The notes under the pieces were generated by a model, which had not been told where the DNA came from, ran no database searches, and worked only from the letters and a program-made list of their open reading frames with translations. The position numbers were made by a program, and so were the translations under genes. A stretch of DNA of 64,000 nt, taken from positions 1,488,001 through 1,552,000 of the forward strand of contig NZ_JAUSYQ010000002.1 in the NCBI RefSeq assembly GCF_030816965.1. Reading direction: 5' to 3'. This document shows, piece after piece, positions 19,301 through 27,070 of the stretch; positions within the stretch are counted from its first letter, which is position 1, and each line of letters starts with the position of its first letter. This DNA comes from Streptomyces canus (GTDB taxonomy: Bacteria > Actinomycetota > Actinomycetes > Streptomycetales > Streptomycetaceae).

Positions 19301-22300
19301 GCTCGCGCACCAGCGTCCGCAGTACGGCGAGCCGGGCCCGCCACAGTCCGCACTCGGCGGGCGAACGGTGCAGATCCGCCAGGTCGAGCAGGCCGACGGG
19401 CCCGGTGTGGTCGTCGAGGAAGCCGCGGACGATGTCCTGCGCCCCGGCCTCGTCGACGTAGCCGGGTACACCGTCCCGCAGTTCGCTGCCCTCACGGACC
19501 AGCAGCACGCGCCGCCCGCTGAGCCGCTGCGCCAGAGCGCGGGCCACCGGCTGCGAGGCGTCCGAGAAAAGGCAGAGCAGCACCTCGTCCGGTGCACCCG
19601 ACACCGTGGGCAGGGCCCCGACGGACCGCCAGCCGCGGGTGTACAGGGGGATGTCGTCCCGGAGGGGCTCGGCGACGCGGGTGTCGGCGACCACCGGTGC
19701 CGCGGCGGTGGCGGTGGTGGCGGTCGCATTGGCCGCGTCCAGCTGTGGCGGCCAGCAGCGCATCCGGGCGAACGGGTACGAGGGCAGCGACACGAGACGC
19801 GGCGCGTACGGGGTGTCGTCCGGGCGCACGTCCGTCCACGTGACCCGGCCGCCGTCGACCCAGTGCCGGGCCAGGGCTGCTGTGTCGTTCGAGGCGGGCG
19901 AGGAGGACGCCAGGCCACCGCGGGTGCGGCCGTGGAAGGCGTGCGGATCGTCCCTGACGGCCTCGGGGCCGCCGTCGGCGAAGCGTTCCAGGCGTTCGCG
20001 CAGTCCCGCGAGGTCCGTGGCGACGACTGCCAGCCGCTCCCGCAGCGGCTCCCGCCCCACGTGCAGGGTGTACGCAAGATCGACGAGGTCGGCCGCGCTG
20101 TGCCCGTCCCGCTCGCCGAGCGCTGCCGCCAGGCGTCCCGTCACCGCTCTCAGGCTCCGCTCGTCGTAGGCCGAGAGCGGGAAGAGGAGCGGTCCGGCGG
20201 CGGTGGCCGCGCTCTGCTCGCGCGGGGCGGCGGGGGGTGCCTCCTCCACTATCAGGTGCGCGAGTGTGCCACCCGCGCCGAAGGAGCTGATCCCGGCCCT
20301 GCGGGGGTGTTCGCCGGCGGGCCAGTCGGCGGCCGTCCGCTGCACCCGGAAGGGCACGGAGTCCCAGTCGATGCCGGGGTTCAACTCCTCCGCGTGCAGG
20401 GACGGCGCGAAGCGGCCGTGCCGCATCTGAAGGATGACCTTGGTGAGTCCGGCGATGCCCGCCGCCGGTTCCACATGGCCGAGGTTGGACTTGACGGAGC
20501 CGATGGGGATGGTCCCCGGCGCGAGGCCCCGGCCGTCGAAGACCTCGCCGAGCCCCGCGATCTCGACCGGGTCGCCCAGCGACGTACCGGCCCCGTGTGC
20601 CTCGATGTAGCCGATGGTGTGGGCGGGCACCGACGCATCCCGCAGGGCGGCGGCGACCATGGCGGCCTGTGCGCGTGGGTTCGGGACGAGGAAGCCGTTG
20701 GTCCGGCCGGCGTGGACGGTCGCGCTGCCGCGCAGTACCGCGTGGACGCGGTCGCCGTCGGTCAGCGCGGTGCGCAGAGGCTTGAGCAGCACCACGCCCG
20801 CCCCCTCCGCGGGCACGAAGCCGTCGCCGTCCGCGCCGAAGCTGCGGCAGCGCCGTCCTTGCGCGGTGAGCCGCATGCGTTGTTGCTGGCGGAACTTGTT
20901 CGGGTGGACGGACAGGTTCACGCCTCCCGCCAGGGCCGCCTCCACCTCGCCGGAGCGCAGGGCCCGTATCGCCAGGCCGATGGCGACCAGCGACGACGAA
21001 CACATCGTGTCGACCGTCAGGCTGGGGCCGTTGAGGTCGAAGTGGTAGGAGACCCGGTTGGCGATCCCGCCCAGGGTGGTCCCCGTGTCGAGCGGATCGC
21101 CGCGCAGCGTCGACTCCACTCCGAAGTAGGGGTACTCGTTGTACATGGCGCCCGCGTAGACGGCCACCTTTCCGGAGTGGCGCTCGCGCAGCCGGCTGCG
21201 CGGATATCCGGCGTCGTCCAGCGCCTCCCACGCCACTTCGAGAAAGATCCGCTCCTGAGGGTCCATCAGGTCGGCGTCGCGCGGGGTGATGCCGAAGAGC
21301 AGGGGGTCGAAGGCGTCGATGCGATCGAGGAAGCCGCCGTGCGCGAGGTCGGCGGGCCAGTCGTCCCGCGTCCGGTCCGCGGGCAGGGCCGTCACGCAGT
21401 CGGTGCCGCTGACCAGACGCTGCCAGAGCATGTCGAGGTCGGGTGCCTGGGGGTAGCGTCCCGCGATGCCGATCACAGCCACGGCGCCGTCGTCGTGCGG
21501 CCCCTCCGCGGCCCGGCCGGTGCCGCGTGCCGCGGCGGGTGTCGTGGTGTGCCGAGTGTCGTCGCCCGGGCGGTCCGCCGTCCGCAGGTGCGGGTGGCGG
21601 CGGGCCAGTTCGTCCGCCACACCGGCGAGGTCGGCGTGGGCGTAGAACAGCGTGCGGTCCCGCTCGCCCAGTTCTTCCTCCAGCCGTGAGTTCAGTCGCG
21701 AGACGAGGAAGGAGCTGAGGCCGTACCGGTCCAGTGGCGTACGGGGTTCGAGTTGCTCCGGCGACAGACCGGACACCTGCGCGTACGTCCGGGTCAGCCA
21801 GGCGAGAGCGGCCGACGCGTCGACGGCGTGATTCCTGTCTCCCCTGTCGTTCGGGGCCGTCGTCCGAAGGGGGGTCTCCCGCCCGGCGTCGTCCGTCTCG
21901 TCGCCCCAGGTGGAGGTGGGCAGTGAGACGCGTCTGGCCGGCTGCGTCCAGTGCGCGCGCCAGTCCACGGGCGCGCCGTGCACCCAGACGCGGGCCGCCT
22001 CGCATTCCGTCGTCGCGGCGGTACCGACCGCACTGACCGACGCACGGACCGCGCCGCTCACGCCGCCGCCCCCGTCGTCGGAGGTGCCCGTAGCCAGTGC
22101 GGGGTGTGACCGGCCCGCGAGGTAGGCGTCAAGAGCCTCGTCCACATCGGTCAGTTCGGTCACGGTGATCGCGAGACGGTGTTCCAGCTCGGCCCTTCCG
22201 GTCTGCAGGGTGTACGCCACGTCGGCGAGCGACAGTTCCCGGTGCCCGTCCCGCGCGGCGGCTTCGACGAGGTGCTCCCGCAGGAGGCGGGCGCTCGCCT

Positions 22301-22367
22301 TGAGCCCGGCCGGGTCGGAGGCGGAGAGGACGAGGGCGTGCGGGACGGCGGCCTGGTCGCGGTTCAC
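16395..22367 (-). CDS. Trans-AT type I polyketide synthase (PKS A)
   Basis: About 1990 residues. Domains in order: a post-KS linker (1-105, with YTLQTGRAELEHRLA) that has no KS before it; ACP (166-259; YGLSSF); KS (290-717; DTMCSSSL, EAHGAGT, KSNLGH); KR (909-1379; TGGTRGIG, with the active-site Ser and the Y-x3-N stretch); ACP (1406-1476; GVESIM); and KS (1507-1926; DSACSSSL, EAHGTGT). There is no AT. The GTG start at 22367 overlaps the stop of the upstream hydrolase as GTGA, which suggests translational coupling. The frame stays open further upstream, but that part is arginine-rich nonsense antisense to good coding sequence, so the GTG is preferred. The orphan N-terminal linker suggests that an upstream protein supplies its KS. 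The terminal KS should pass its chain to the DH-ACP-KR at the start of PKS B. Confidence 0.93.
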   Translation of the reverse strand: MNRDQAAVPHALVLSASDPAGLKASARLLREHLVEAAARDGHRELSLADVAYTLQTGRAELEHRLAITVTELTDVDEALDAYLAGRSHPALATGTSDDGGGGVSGAVRASVSAVGTAATTECEAARVWVHGAPVDWRAHWTQPARRVSLPTSTWGDETDDAGRETPLRTTAPNDRGDRNHAVDASAALAWLTRTYAQVSGLSPEQLEPRTPLDRYGLSSFLVSRLNSRLEEELGERDRTLFYAHADLAGVADELARRHPHLRTADRPGDDTRHTTTPAAARGTGRAAEGPHDDGAVAVIGIAGRYPQAPDLDMLWQRLVSGTDCVTALPADRTRDDWPADLAHGGFLDRIDAFDPLLFGITPRDADLMDPQERIFLEVAWEALDDAGYPRSRLRERHSGKVAVYAGAMYNEYPYFGVESTLRGDPLDTGTTLGGIANRVSYHFDLNGPSLTVDTMCSSSLVAIGLAIRALRSGEVEAALAGGVNLSVHPNKFRQQQRMRLTAQGRRCRSFGADGDGFVPAEGAGVVLLKPLRTALTDGDRVHAVLRGSATVHAGRTNGFLVPNPRAQAAMVAAALRDASVPAHTIGYIEAHGAGTSLGDPVEIAGLGEVFDGRGLAPGTIPIGSVKSNLGHVEPAAGIAGLTKVILQMRHGRFAPSLHAEELNPGIDWDSVPFRVQRTAADWPAGEHPRRAGISSFGAGGTLAHLIVEEAPPAAPREQSAATAAGPLLFPLSAYDERSLRAVTGRLAAALGERDGHSAADLVDLAYTLHVGREPLRERLAVVATDLAGLRERLERFADGGPEAVRDDPHAFHGRTRGGLASSSPASNDTAALARHWVDGGRVTWTDVRPDDTPYAPRLVSLPSYPFARMRCWPPQLDAANATATTATAAAPVVADTRVAEPLRDDIPLYTRGWRSVGALPTVSGAPDEVLLCLFSDASQPVARALAQRLSGRRVLLVREGSELRDGVPGYVDEAGAQDIVRGFLDDHTGPVGLLDLADLHRSPAECGLWRARLAVLRTLVRERAVAGLRVLQVTSGLQSVDGPSTNPAGARTAAFVRVIGAEYRRLLASVLDTDTGTGHEEDLVTQILAEWSAKEVVGEVCHRAGARFLPELRPVRAPWQPLRTDPDAAYVITGGTRGIGARVARLLAERGARTLVLCGTPRPGGAADDDPVATESASTVSELRERGVDVRVHRAPLTDRQALGAMLAELRGTVSRIGGIVHCAGRPARATDGFAHLDLEEAREVLDPKADGLEALLATLADSADQGDDPDFLLLFSSVCSAVPSLAAGCTDYAAANGLLDFAAASRSGTDRPRVISVDWPQWAQSGGTRHLPNPCAPVGIGPLTDAEGLRVLERALALPSGSRILPAAPQEGAPPPDPDRLVLLRRDATVAMPESPEPSEPPESLMVPPRWLIDIFADTLRIPADGLDTSTSFGDLGVESIMLGELLRMIEDRIERPLHPAALLEHPTLDALAAHLGVLRAEPPDHAAPPEERTPSDRPPSRQERTPDNRIAVIGLATRFPGAPDVDSFWAGLLAGRDAVTEVPASRWDVRRWYRPERAPARSMSKWGGFVEGIEDFDPAYFGFGDEEATCLDPAIRLFLEGSAACLREAGYDDGELAGQDVGVFVGARMSDYGARAGTWSGALRSDQNFIAAHVAHHFDFRGPNLVVDSACSSSLVSVQLAVRSLLAGESRLALAGGVEILLDEKPYLELSAARALSPSGRCATFDERADGFVPAEGCGVVLLKPLAAALADGDRVHAVIEAVAVNNDGRTMGVTTPSPEAQARVVRRALEDAGRRPEEIGMVEAHGTGTLIGDPIELRSLTDVFAGVRPGSCAIGSVKTNLGHLLSAAGIAGLAKTVLALEHGLIPATLSCERPNPRFDFSASPFFPNTRLSPWPSGAAERVAGLSSFGLGGTNAHLIAAALDPAEREGRPVRRSPLPPPRFHRRRLWLEPRREERTAPAPAPSSFLDLELTVDGRDIAPAHRSKAV

Positions 22368-23521
22368 GGTTCCCCCTGAGTGATGAAGCGCGTGGCGAGG
22401 TCGAGCATCGCGTTCCCGGCCCGGAAGAGCCCGAGATGGTCTCCGCTGTCGGCCACCACCAGACGTGCGTGGGGCAGCGCCGCGGCGACGTAGCGGGAGC
22501 CGTCGGGGTGGGCGGTGTCGTCGTCCACGCTCGTCACCACCAGCGCGGGCTGTTCGATGCGGGGCAGTTGCGTGGCGAGGTCGGCGCCCATGAGAGCGCC
22601 GTTGAGCTGGCAGTAGCGAAAGAGCAGTTCGGGGGTGGCGTACGGGTAGAGCACGAGGTGGGCGAGGCCCGGCGGGACGGTGGTCAGCATCGACCGGCAG
22701 AGCACGGCGTGCACGCTGCTCGCACTCACCCGGTTCTCCGCGGCCATGGCCATGAACGCCTGGAGATTGCGCTGATGGCTCGTCTTCGGCGCGTGCTCGC
22801 CCAGTTCGAAGTCGCCGTGCCAGAGGCTGAGGGAGCCGACCCGCTCCGGACGCGCGTCGGCGGCACGCACCGCGAGGACCGCGCCGCCGCAGAGGCCGAC
22901 GACGTGGGCACGCCGCAGGCCGAAGTGGTCCATGACGGCGAACAGGTCGCCTACCTGGGTGGCGACGTCGGTCGCGCCGCCGCCTCCGCCCGTGTCCACG
23001 AACAGTCCCCGGCTCTCCCAGGTGACCACTCGGTTGTGCACCGCGAGTCTGCGCATCCACACCTCGGCAAGCCGGGCCGGCATTCCACAGGCCGACGCGA
23101 GGACCACCCCGGGGGCGTCCGTATCGCCGGCCGCGTAGCCAGGGAGCGCGACGCCGTCCGCGGCGTGCACGGTGTCCCGCTCACAGAAGCTGTCGAAGTC
23201 GAGGGCGAGGGCGGAGTCCACTGTCGCGTCGAACTCGTCGGAATGCTCGTCCGTGGTCGTGGCCGCGAGCGGTGCCGCCAGCCGTTCCAGTGCGAGACGG
23301 GCGCTGACGACCCGGTCGAAGGGGCTCAGGTTCTTGCGGTTGGTCAGCCGCATCGGCGGCACGTGGAGCCGTTCCGTGACCCGGTCCAGGACACGCTGGA
23401 GCCCTCGTCGATCGGCGGGCGCCACGTGCAGGGGAGGCGCCAACGCGTGGGCCAGCGGACCGACGTCCTTCACCGCTTTCGTCAGTTCGGCCACAGCGCG
23501 CCGTGTCTCAAGGCTGAGCAC
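22364..23521 (-). CDS. Alpha/beta hydrolase with a Cys nucleophile
   Basis: A 385-residue alpha/beta-hydrolase-fold protein with about 130 extra N-terminal residues. The nucleophile elbow reads GLCGGA, with Cys211 where most family members have Ser. Candidate acid residues are Asp333-335 (TSVDDDT) and the candidate His is His362 (SGDHLG). A Cys-Asp-His triad is known in dienelactone hydrolases and some PKS thioesterases. It is the first gene of the operon that contains both PKS genes and is coupled to PKS A by a GTGA overlap. It may therefore act on carrier-bound chains, by proofreading, release or acyl transfer; this is inference. The GTG start at 23521 follows an AAGGAG with long spacing. 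No signal peptide or membrane segment is seen. Confidence 0.8.
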   Translation of the reverse strand: MLSLETRRAVAELTKAVKDVGPLAHALAPPLHVAPADRRGLQRVLDRVTERLHVPPMRLTNRKNLSPFDRVVSARLALERLAAPLAATTTDEHSDEFDATVDSALALDFDSFCERDTVHAADGVALPGYAAGDTDAPGVVLASACGMPARLAEVWMRRLAVHNRVVTWESRGLFVDTGGGGGATDVATQVGDLFAVMDHFGLRRAHVVGLCGGAVLAVRAADARPERVGSLSLWHGDFELGEHAPKTSHQRNLQAFMAMAAENRVSASSVHAVLCRSMLTTVPPGLAHLVLYPYATPELLFRYCQLNGALMGADLATQLPRIEQPALVVTSVDDDTAHPDGSRYVAAALPHARLVVADSGDHLGLFRAGNAMLDLATRFITQGEP

Positions 23522-23586
23522 TCTTTCGTCAGCTCCTTTTTCCGGCCGGGCTTTGCCTGCAGGCTAGGGGGGCGCTCCGGACCGGG

Positions 23587-23604
23587 CTGCTCAGTGTTGA
23601 GCAG
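23587..23604. promoter_or_regulatory. Operator A, between hydrolase-PKS operon and isochorismatase gene
   Basis: The perfect palindrome CTGCTCA-GTGT-TGAGCAG lies between two divergent promoters. An identical -10 hexamer, TAGCCT, lies on each side: 23566-23561 on the minus strand and 23626-23631 on the plus strand, each 29.5 to 30.5 bases from the palindrome centre. The centre therefore sits near -41.5 for both promoters, and no -35 box resembling TTGACA is visible. Confidence 0.7.
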
Positions 23605-23678
23605 GGCGGTCTCGCGCAATTCCCTAGCCTTTTCCAGCGGGCCTTTTCGCGGGCCCACACGGAGCGAAAGGGAATTGC

Positions 23679-24284
23679 ATGAGCACCGAGGACGCCTTGG
23701 CAATCGACCCGAAAACCACCGCTCTCGTGCTGGTCGACTTCCAGCGCGGCGTGGTCGAGGGAATGGGAGGTGCCACCGCACTCGGACCGCATACCGCCGA
23801 GGACGCGGTCGGCAGAGCGCGTCGGACCGCGACGGCGCTGCGCGAACTCGGCGGCCTGGTGGTCATGGTCCGCGGGTCGATGGGCCTGTCGGGGGTGCCG
23901 TTTCCCGCGCCGCGCACGGACGCCGGCGTGCCCGCGGGCGTCCCCGTCCCGCCGCACTGGGCCGAGATCGTCCCCCGGCTGACGGACTGCGCCGATCATG
24001 TCGTCACCAAGCACCAGTGGGGCAGTTTCTACGGAACGGACCTGGAGGTGCTGCTGCGTCGCAACGGCGTCACGACGCTGCTGCTCGCCGGGGTCGCGAC
24101 GAATCTCGGCGTCGAGTCCGCCGCCCGTGAGGCCTACGACCGCGGCTTCGAGCAGGTGCTGATCGAGGACGCGACCACGGCGTTCGACGCGGCGGCCCAC
24201 CGCGACTCGGTGTCCCGGGTCATGCCACTGCTCGGCCGGGTGCGCAGCACCGAGCAGGTGCTGGCCGCGTTCGCACGCCACTGA
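23679..24284 (+). CDS. Isochorismatase-fold hydrolase
   Basis: A 201-residue protein of the isochorismatase / cysteine-hydrolase superfamily. Asp20 (LVLVDFQ) and Lys111 (VTKHQW) of the family's catalytic set are present. In the usual GVATxxC position the sequence is GVATNLGVES, so Gly144 replaces the catalytic Cys. Isochorismatases proper (EntB, PhzD) also lack this Cys and hydrolyse a vinyl ether, so that reaction is possible. Many uncharacterised actinobacterial relatives share the Gly, so the substrate stays open. It is transcribed alone, divergently from the PKS operon, from operator A, and its AAAGGGA ribosome site is well placed. A role in aryl starter supply is speculative. Confidence 0.75.
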   Translation: MSTEDALAIDPKTTALVLVDFQRGVVEGMGGATALGPHTAEDAVGRARRTATALRELGGLVVMVRGSMGLSGVPFPAPRTDAGVPAGVPVPPHWAEIVPRLTDCADHVVTKHQWGSFYGTDLEVLLRRNGVTTLLLAGVATNLGVESAAREAYDRGFEQVLIEDATTAFDAAAHRDSVSRVMPLLGRVRSTEQVLAAFARH

Positions 24285-24319
24285 GCGGGTTCCGACGAGG
24301 CGACAACCTCAGCGACGGT

Positions 24320-24344
24320 CGGACGGAATCGCGGATTCCGTCCG
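24320..24344. terminator. Bidirectional hairpin terminator
   Basis: A perfect 11-bp stem, CGGACGGAATC with GATTCCGTCCG, closes a GCG loop. It sits in the 92-bp space between two convergent genes, the isochorismatase-fold gene and the flavoprotein gene, and can serve both. Confidence 0.75.
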
Positions 24345-24376
24345 GCCGCCGGGCACCCCTCCCCGCTCCCGCGGAC

Positions 24377-25576
24377 CTAGCCCGTGGCGGCCACCTCCTG
24401 CATCAGCCGCAGCAGCTCCGGGGTGTAGAGACCGTCGAGCGGGGCGACGCCCGAGAGCGTGTCGAAGTACCGCTGGGTCAGTTCGGGCGAGGTGGAGACG
24501 GCGCGCAGGAGGGCGATCCTGCGGCCCTGGGCATCGGCCTGCGCCACCCCCAAGGTGGCCTGGAACGGGCCGCCGAGCCTCGCGTCCCGCTCGGTGGCGA
24601 AAGCGCTGAGAGCGGCGGCCTGCGCGACCGGGTCGCCGACGTGCTCCCGGACCCCTTCGACGAGCAGCTCCGCCTGCATCAGCGCGTCGCCGATGCCCTG
24701 GGCCGTCAGTGAGTCCTTGTGGTGGCCGGCATCACCGATGAGCACCCAGCCTGGCCCCGTGGCGGTGCGAAAGTAGTTCTGCTGGTCGCCCGTTCCGTAC
24801 AGGCGTTCCATGCGTTCCGCGTCGTCGAGTTGGGCGTGCAGGGCCGGGGCGTTGACCCGGACGCTTTCGAGGTAAGCGTTCATGGCGTCCCGCCGCACCT
24901 CGTCGAAGCGGTGCTGCGGGTGGTAGGCGGCGATCAGGGTGGCGTCGTTGGTGGGGACCGCGGCGATCCATCCCGTGGGCCCCTCGTACATCTCGAAGTC
25001 CGTGCGCGGCCCCTGCCAGAAAGTGTAGTAGGCGCAGGTGAGGGCGGGGTGCTCGACCTGTTTGGCGGCTCCGACGAGCCGGGCGACCGTGGAGCGCATC
25101 CCGTCGGCTCCCACCACCAGATGGGCCCGCTCGGTGTGCACGGCGCCGTCCGGGCCGTTCCAGCGGACGCCGGCCACCCGGTCACCGTCGTGGACGAGGC
25201 CGGTGACCTCGCTGCCGTCCCGGAACTCGGCCCCCGCGGCGACAGCGCCCTCGACGAGGATGCGGTCGAGGAGGTACCGCCGGGGCGCGTACGCCTCGCG
25301 GATGCCGTCGATGCCGCTGGAGCAGCCGGTCACCCGGACACCGCCCACCTCGTAGAGGACGCGGTCCAGTGGCGGGCAGCCGGTGGCCCGCACGGCGTCG
25401 AGCAGGCCCCAGCGGGCCAAGCGGGCCACGCCCGGCTGCTGGATGTAGAGCGTCGAGAGGGTGTCCGCGGGGAAGACCGAGCGTTCCAGCAGGAGCACCC
25501 GGTGGCCGGAACGGGCGAACAGCATGGCGGCCGGAGCACCGGCGGCGCGGGCCCCGACGACTATGACGTCGTACAC
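24377..25576 (-). CDS. FAD-dependent oxidoreductase/monooxygenase
   Basis: A 399-residue flavoprotein. The N-terminus carries a Rossmann motif of the variant form VVGARAAGAPAA. The family's second FAD motif is clear near residue 280 (GWVLIGDAGHHKD, followed by GIGDAL). Overall it resembles the geranylgeranyl-reductase / halogenase-like group of FAD enzymes. The WxWxIP motif of flavin halogenases was not found, so halogenation is unlikely. It is the last gene of a four-gene operon behind an acyl ligase; its GTG start lies 7 bases after the previous stop. It could oxidise a carrier- or CoA-bound precursor or tailor the product; the sequence does not decide between these. Confidence 0.8.
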   Translation of the reverse strand: MYDVIVVGARAAGAPAAMLFARSGHRVLLLERSVFPADTLSTLYIQQPGVARLARWGLLDAVRATGCPPLDRVLYEVGGVRVTGCSSGIDGIREAYAPRRYLLDRILVEGAVAAGAEFRDGSEVTGLVHDGDRVAGVRWNGPDGAVHTERAHLVVGADGMRSTVARLVGAAKQVEHPALTCAYYTFWQGPRTDFEMYEGPTGWIAAVPTNDATLIAAYHPQHRFDEVRRDAMNAYLESVRVNAPALHAQLDDAERMERLYGTGDQQNYFRTATGPGWVLIGDAGHHKDSLTAQGIGDALMQAELLVEGVREHVGDPVAQAAALSAFATERDARLGGPFQATLGVAQADAQGRRIALLRAVSTSPELTQRYFDTLSGVAPLDGLYTPELLRLMQEVAATG

Positions 25577-25583
25577 GACCCGA

Positions 25584-26534
25584 TCACTCGCCCTCGGCGG
25601 CCTGGGTGGCGTACATGCCCCAGTGCTGCGGCGTCAGTGCCAGATCTCCCAAGGAGCCCTGGACGAACATGCGCTCCCACCCGCCGCCGCCCCGCTCGTC
25701 GGATATCCACTGTTTGGTGAACACCTCCCGGGTGGCCGAGGTGTTGACCGCGCGCAGCCCCATCAGCGTGTAGTAGGAGCTGAGCGACTTCAGGTGGATG
25801 AAGTGGTGGATGCGGTCGGACTTCCCGAAGGCCTCCTCGTACAGGAAGATCGTCGCGTGGCCCTTGAGGCTCTCGTTCCAGGCGTCGCACAGGGCCCGTG
25901 CGAACATGCGGCCCTCGCCCCGAAAGGCGTAGTTCAGCTCGCCGGTGCGGTGCATGAGGATGCCGCAGTTGGCGGAGTGCAGAATCTCGTCGGCCGGGAC
26001 GTCCGTCTGCAACTGCGCGGTGGGGACGTCGAAGCGCACACCGCCGCTGCCGTCCTCGCGCACGGTGTCGAGTTTGCTGTCGGCCGTGCCGTACATGCCG
26101 AAGGTCGAGGGAATCAGCACCTCTTCCTTGAGGCCGCCGTCGAGGAACATGCGGTCCCAGGTGCCGCCGCCGCGCTCCTCGGGGATGCGGGGGCGCATCA
26201 TGATGTCGCGCCACCCCGCGTCCTGGGTGCCCATCTGCACCAGCGTCTCGTACGCGTCGAAGGACTTCAGGTGCATGAGGAAATGCAGCCGGTCCTTGAC
26301 GCCGAACGTCTCCTCGTACACGAAGACGGACACGATTCCCGCATAGTTGGTGTTCAGGTATTCGGCGAGTTCCCGGCCGAACTGGCGCCCTTCCGAACGG
26401 AATTCGGCCCGCAGCTGACCGACCCGTTCGACGATGACGCCGGAATTCGCAGAATGCAGGATCTTCTCAGGAGGGAGGGTGGTCTGGTGCTGGGCGGACG
26501 GGATGAAGAAATCCTGGGACGTCGGAACGGGCAT
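25584..26534 (-). CDS. Unidentified protein with two homologous halves
   Basis: A 316-residue protein that I do not recognise with confidence. It is an internal duplication. Each half begins with a conserved stretch (PPEKILHSANSGVIVER near residue 18; PADEILHSANCGILMHR near residue 165). Then come an Arg- and Glu-rich helix (FRSEGRQFGRELAE / FRGEGRMFARALCD), an acidic segment (FVYEETFG / FLYEEAFG), a His-rich segment (HFLMHLKSFDAYE / HHFIHLKSLSSYY) and a WxRMF segment. The repeated His pairs and acidic residues could bind metal or form a ferredoxin-like barrel, but that is a guess. There is no signal peptide or membrane helix. The ATG at 26534 is chosen for its AGGAGA at good spacing. It lies 7 bases before the flavoprotein and may work with it. 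Confidence 0.75.
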   Translation of the reverse strand: MPVPTSQDFFIPSAQHQTTLPPEKILHSANSGVIVERVGQLRAEFRSEGRQFGRELAEYLNTNYAGIVSVFVYEETFGVKDRLHFLMHLKSFDAYETLVQMGTQDAGWRDIMMRPRIPEERGGGTWDRMFLDGGLKEEVLIPSTFGMYGTADSKLDTVREDGSGGVRFDVPTAQLQTDVPADEILHSANCGILMHRTGELNYAFRGEGRMFARALCDAWNESLKGHATIFLYEEAFGKSDRIHHFIHLKSLSSYYTLMGLRAVNTSATREVFTKQWISDERGGGGWERMFVQGSLGDLALTPQHWGMYATQAAEGE

Positions 26535-26584
26535 GTGCGTGGTCTCCTGCCTGTACGTACGGGGAATGACGGGGTGAGCGGGGG

Positions 26585-26992
26585 TCAGTCGAAGCGGTAG
26601 CTGAGGGAGACGGTGCCCGCGGCCTCCTCCTGGGAGAGGTAGTTGCCGCCTCCGGAGAGCCCTGCCAGCTCCCCGGTGCCGGACCCGGGGACGACCCACA
26701 GCTCGGCCTGGAGGGTGCCCTTGTCGAAGGTGCCATTGGTGCGCAGGGCGAAGCCGCCGCTCCGGCCGCCGAGGGTGCCGGTAACCGTGAGCATGCCGGC
26801 GATGTCGGCGAACGTGTCGTCGGGCCGCACCATCAGGTACTCGGCGCGGACGTCGCCCTCGATCTCACCCTCGAACCTCTGGGTCGTCGAGGCATGCACG
26901 ATGCGTGGGCCGCCCTCCTGCTCCTCGCCGAGGGGCTTCTCGTCCCACGACAGCATTCGAAACGTCGCCTTCGCCGCCTGCTGTCCAGCCAT
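26585..26992 (-). CDS. DUF3224-like beta-barrel protein
   Basis: A 135-residue protein that matches the DUF3224 pattern: an N-terminal strand with a WDE motif (SWDEKPL), a central AEYLMV stretch, and Gly-rich beta strands near the C-terminus. DUF3224 proteins form small beta-barrels like allene oxide cyclase; some relatives in antibiotic clusters act as cyclases or binding proteins. It is the second gene of the ligase operon, 78 bases after the ligase and 50 bases before the tandem-repeat protein. The family call is from memory of conserved motifs. A function in cyclisation is only a possibility. Confidence 0.65.
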   Translation of the reverse strand: MAGQQAAKATFRMLSWDEKPLGEEQEGGPRIVHASTTQRFEGEIEGDVRAEYLMVRPDDTFADIAGMLTVTGTLGGRSGGFALRTNGTFDKGTLQAELWVVPGSGTGELAGLSGGGNYLSQEEAAGTVSLSYRFD

Positions 26993-27070
26993 GGCGGATG
27001 TCCTTCCGTCGTTGTGGGTCCTGCCGCTGTGGGGCGCCAGGGATGTGTGTGCTGTGCGGTGTGTTGAGGA

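Noticed and set aside
22368..23060. A 231-residue N-terminal extension of PKS A.
   Set aside because: It is antisense-like in style (runs of Arg) and overlaps the alpha/beta hydrolase in another frame. The GTG at 22367 overlaps the hydrolase stop as GTGA and begins PKS-like sequence.
24377..25576. Flavin-dependent halogenase.
   Set aside because: The WxWxIP motif was not found, although the protein belongs to the same broad FAD group.
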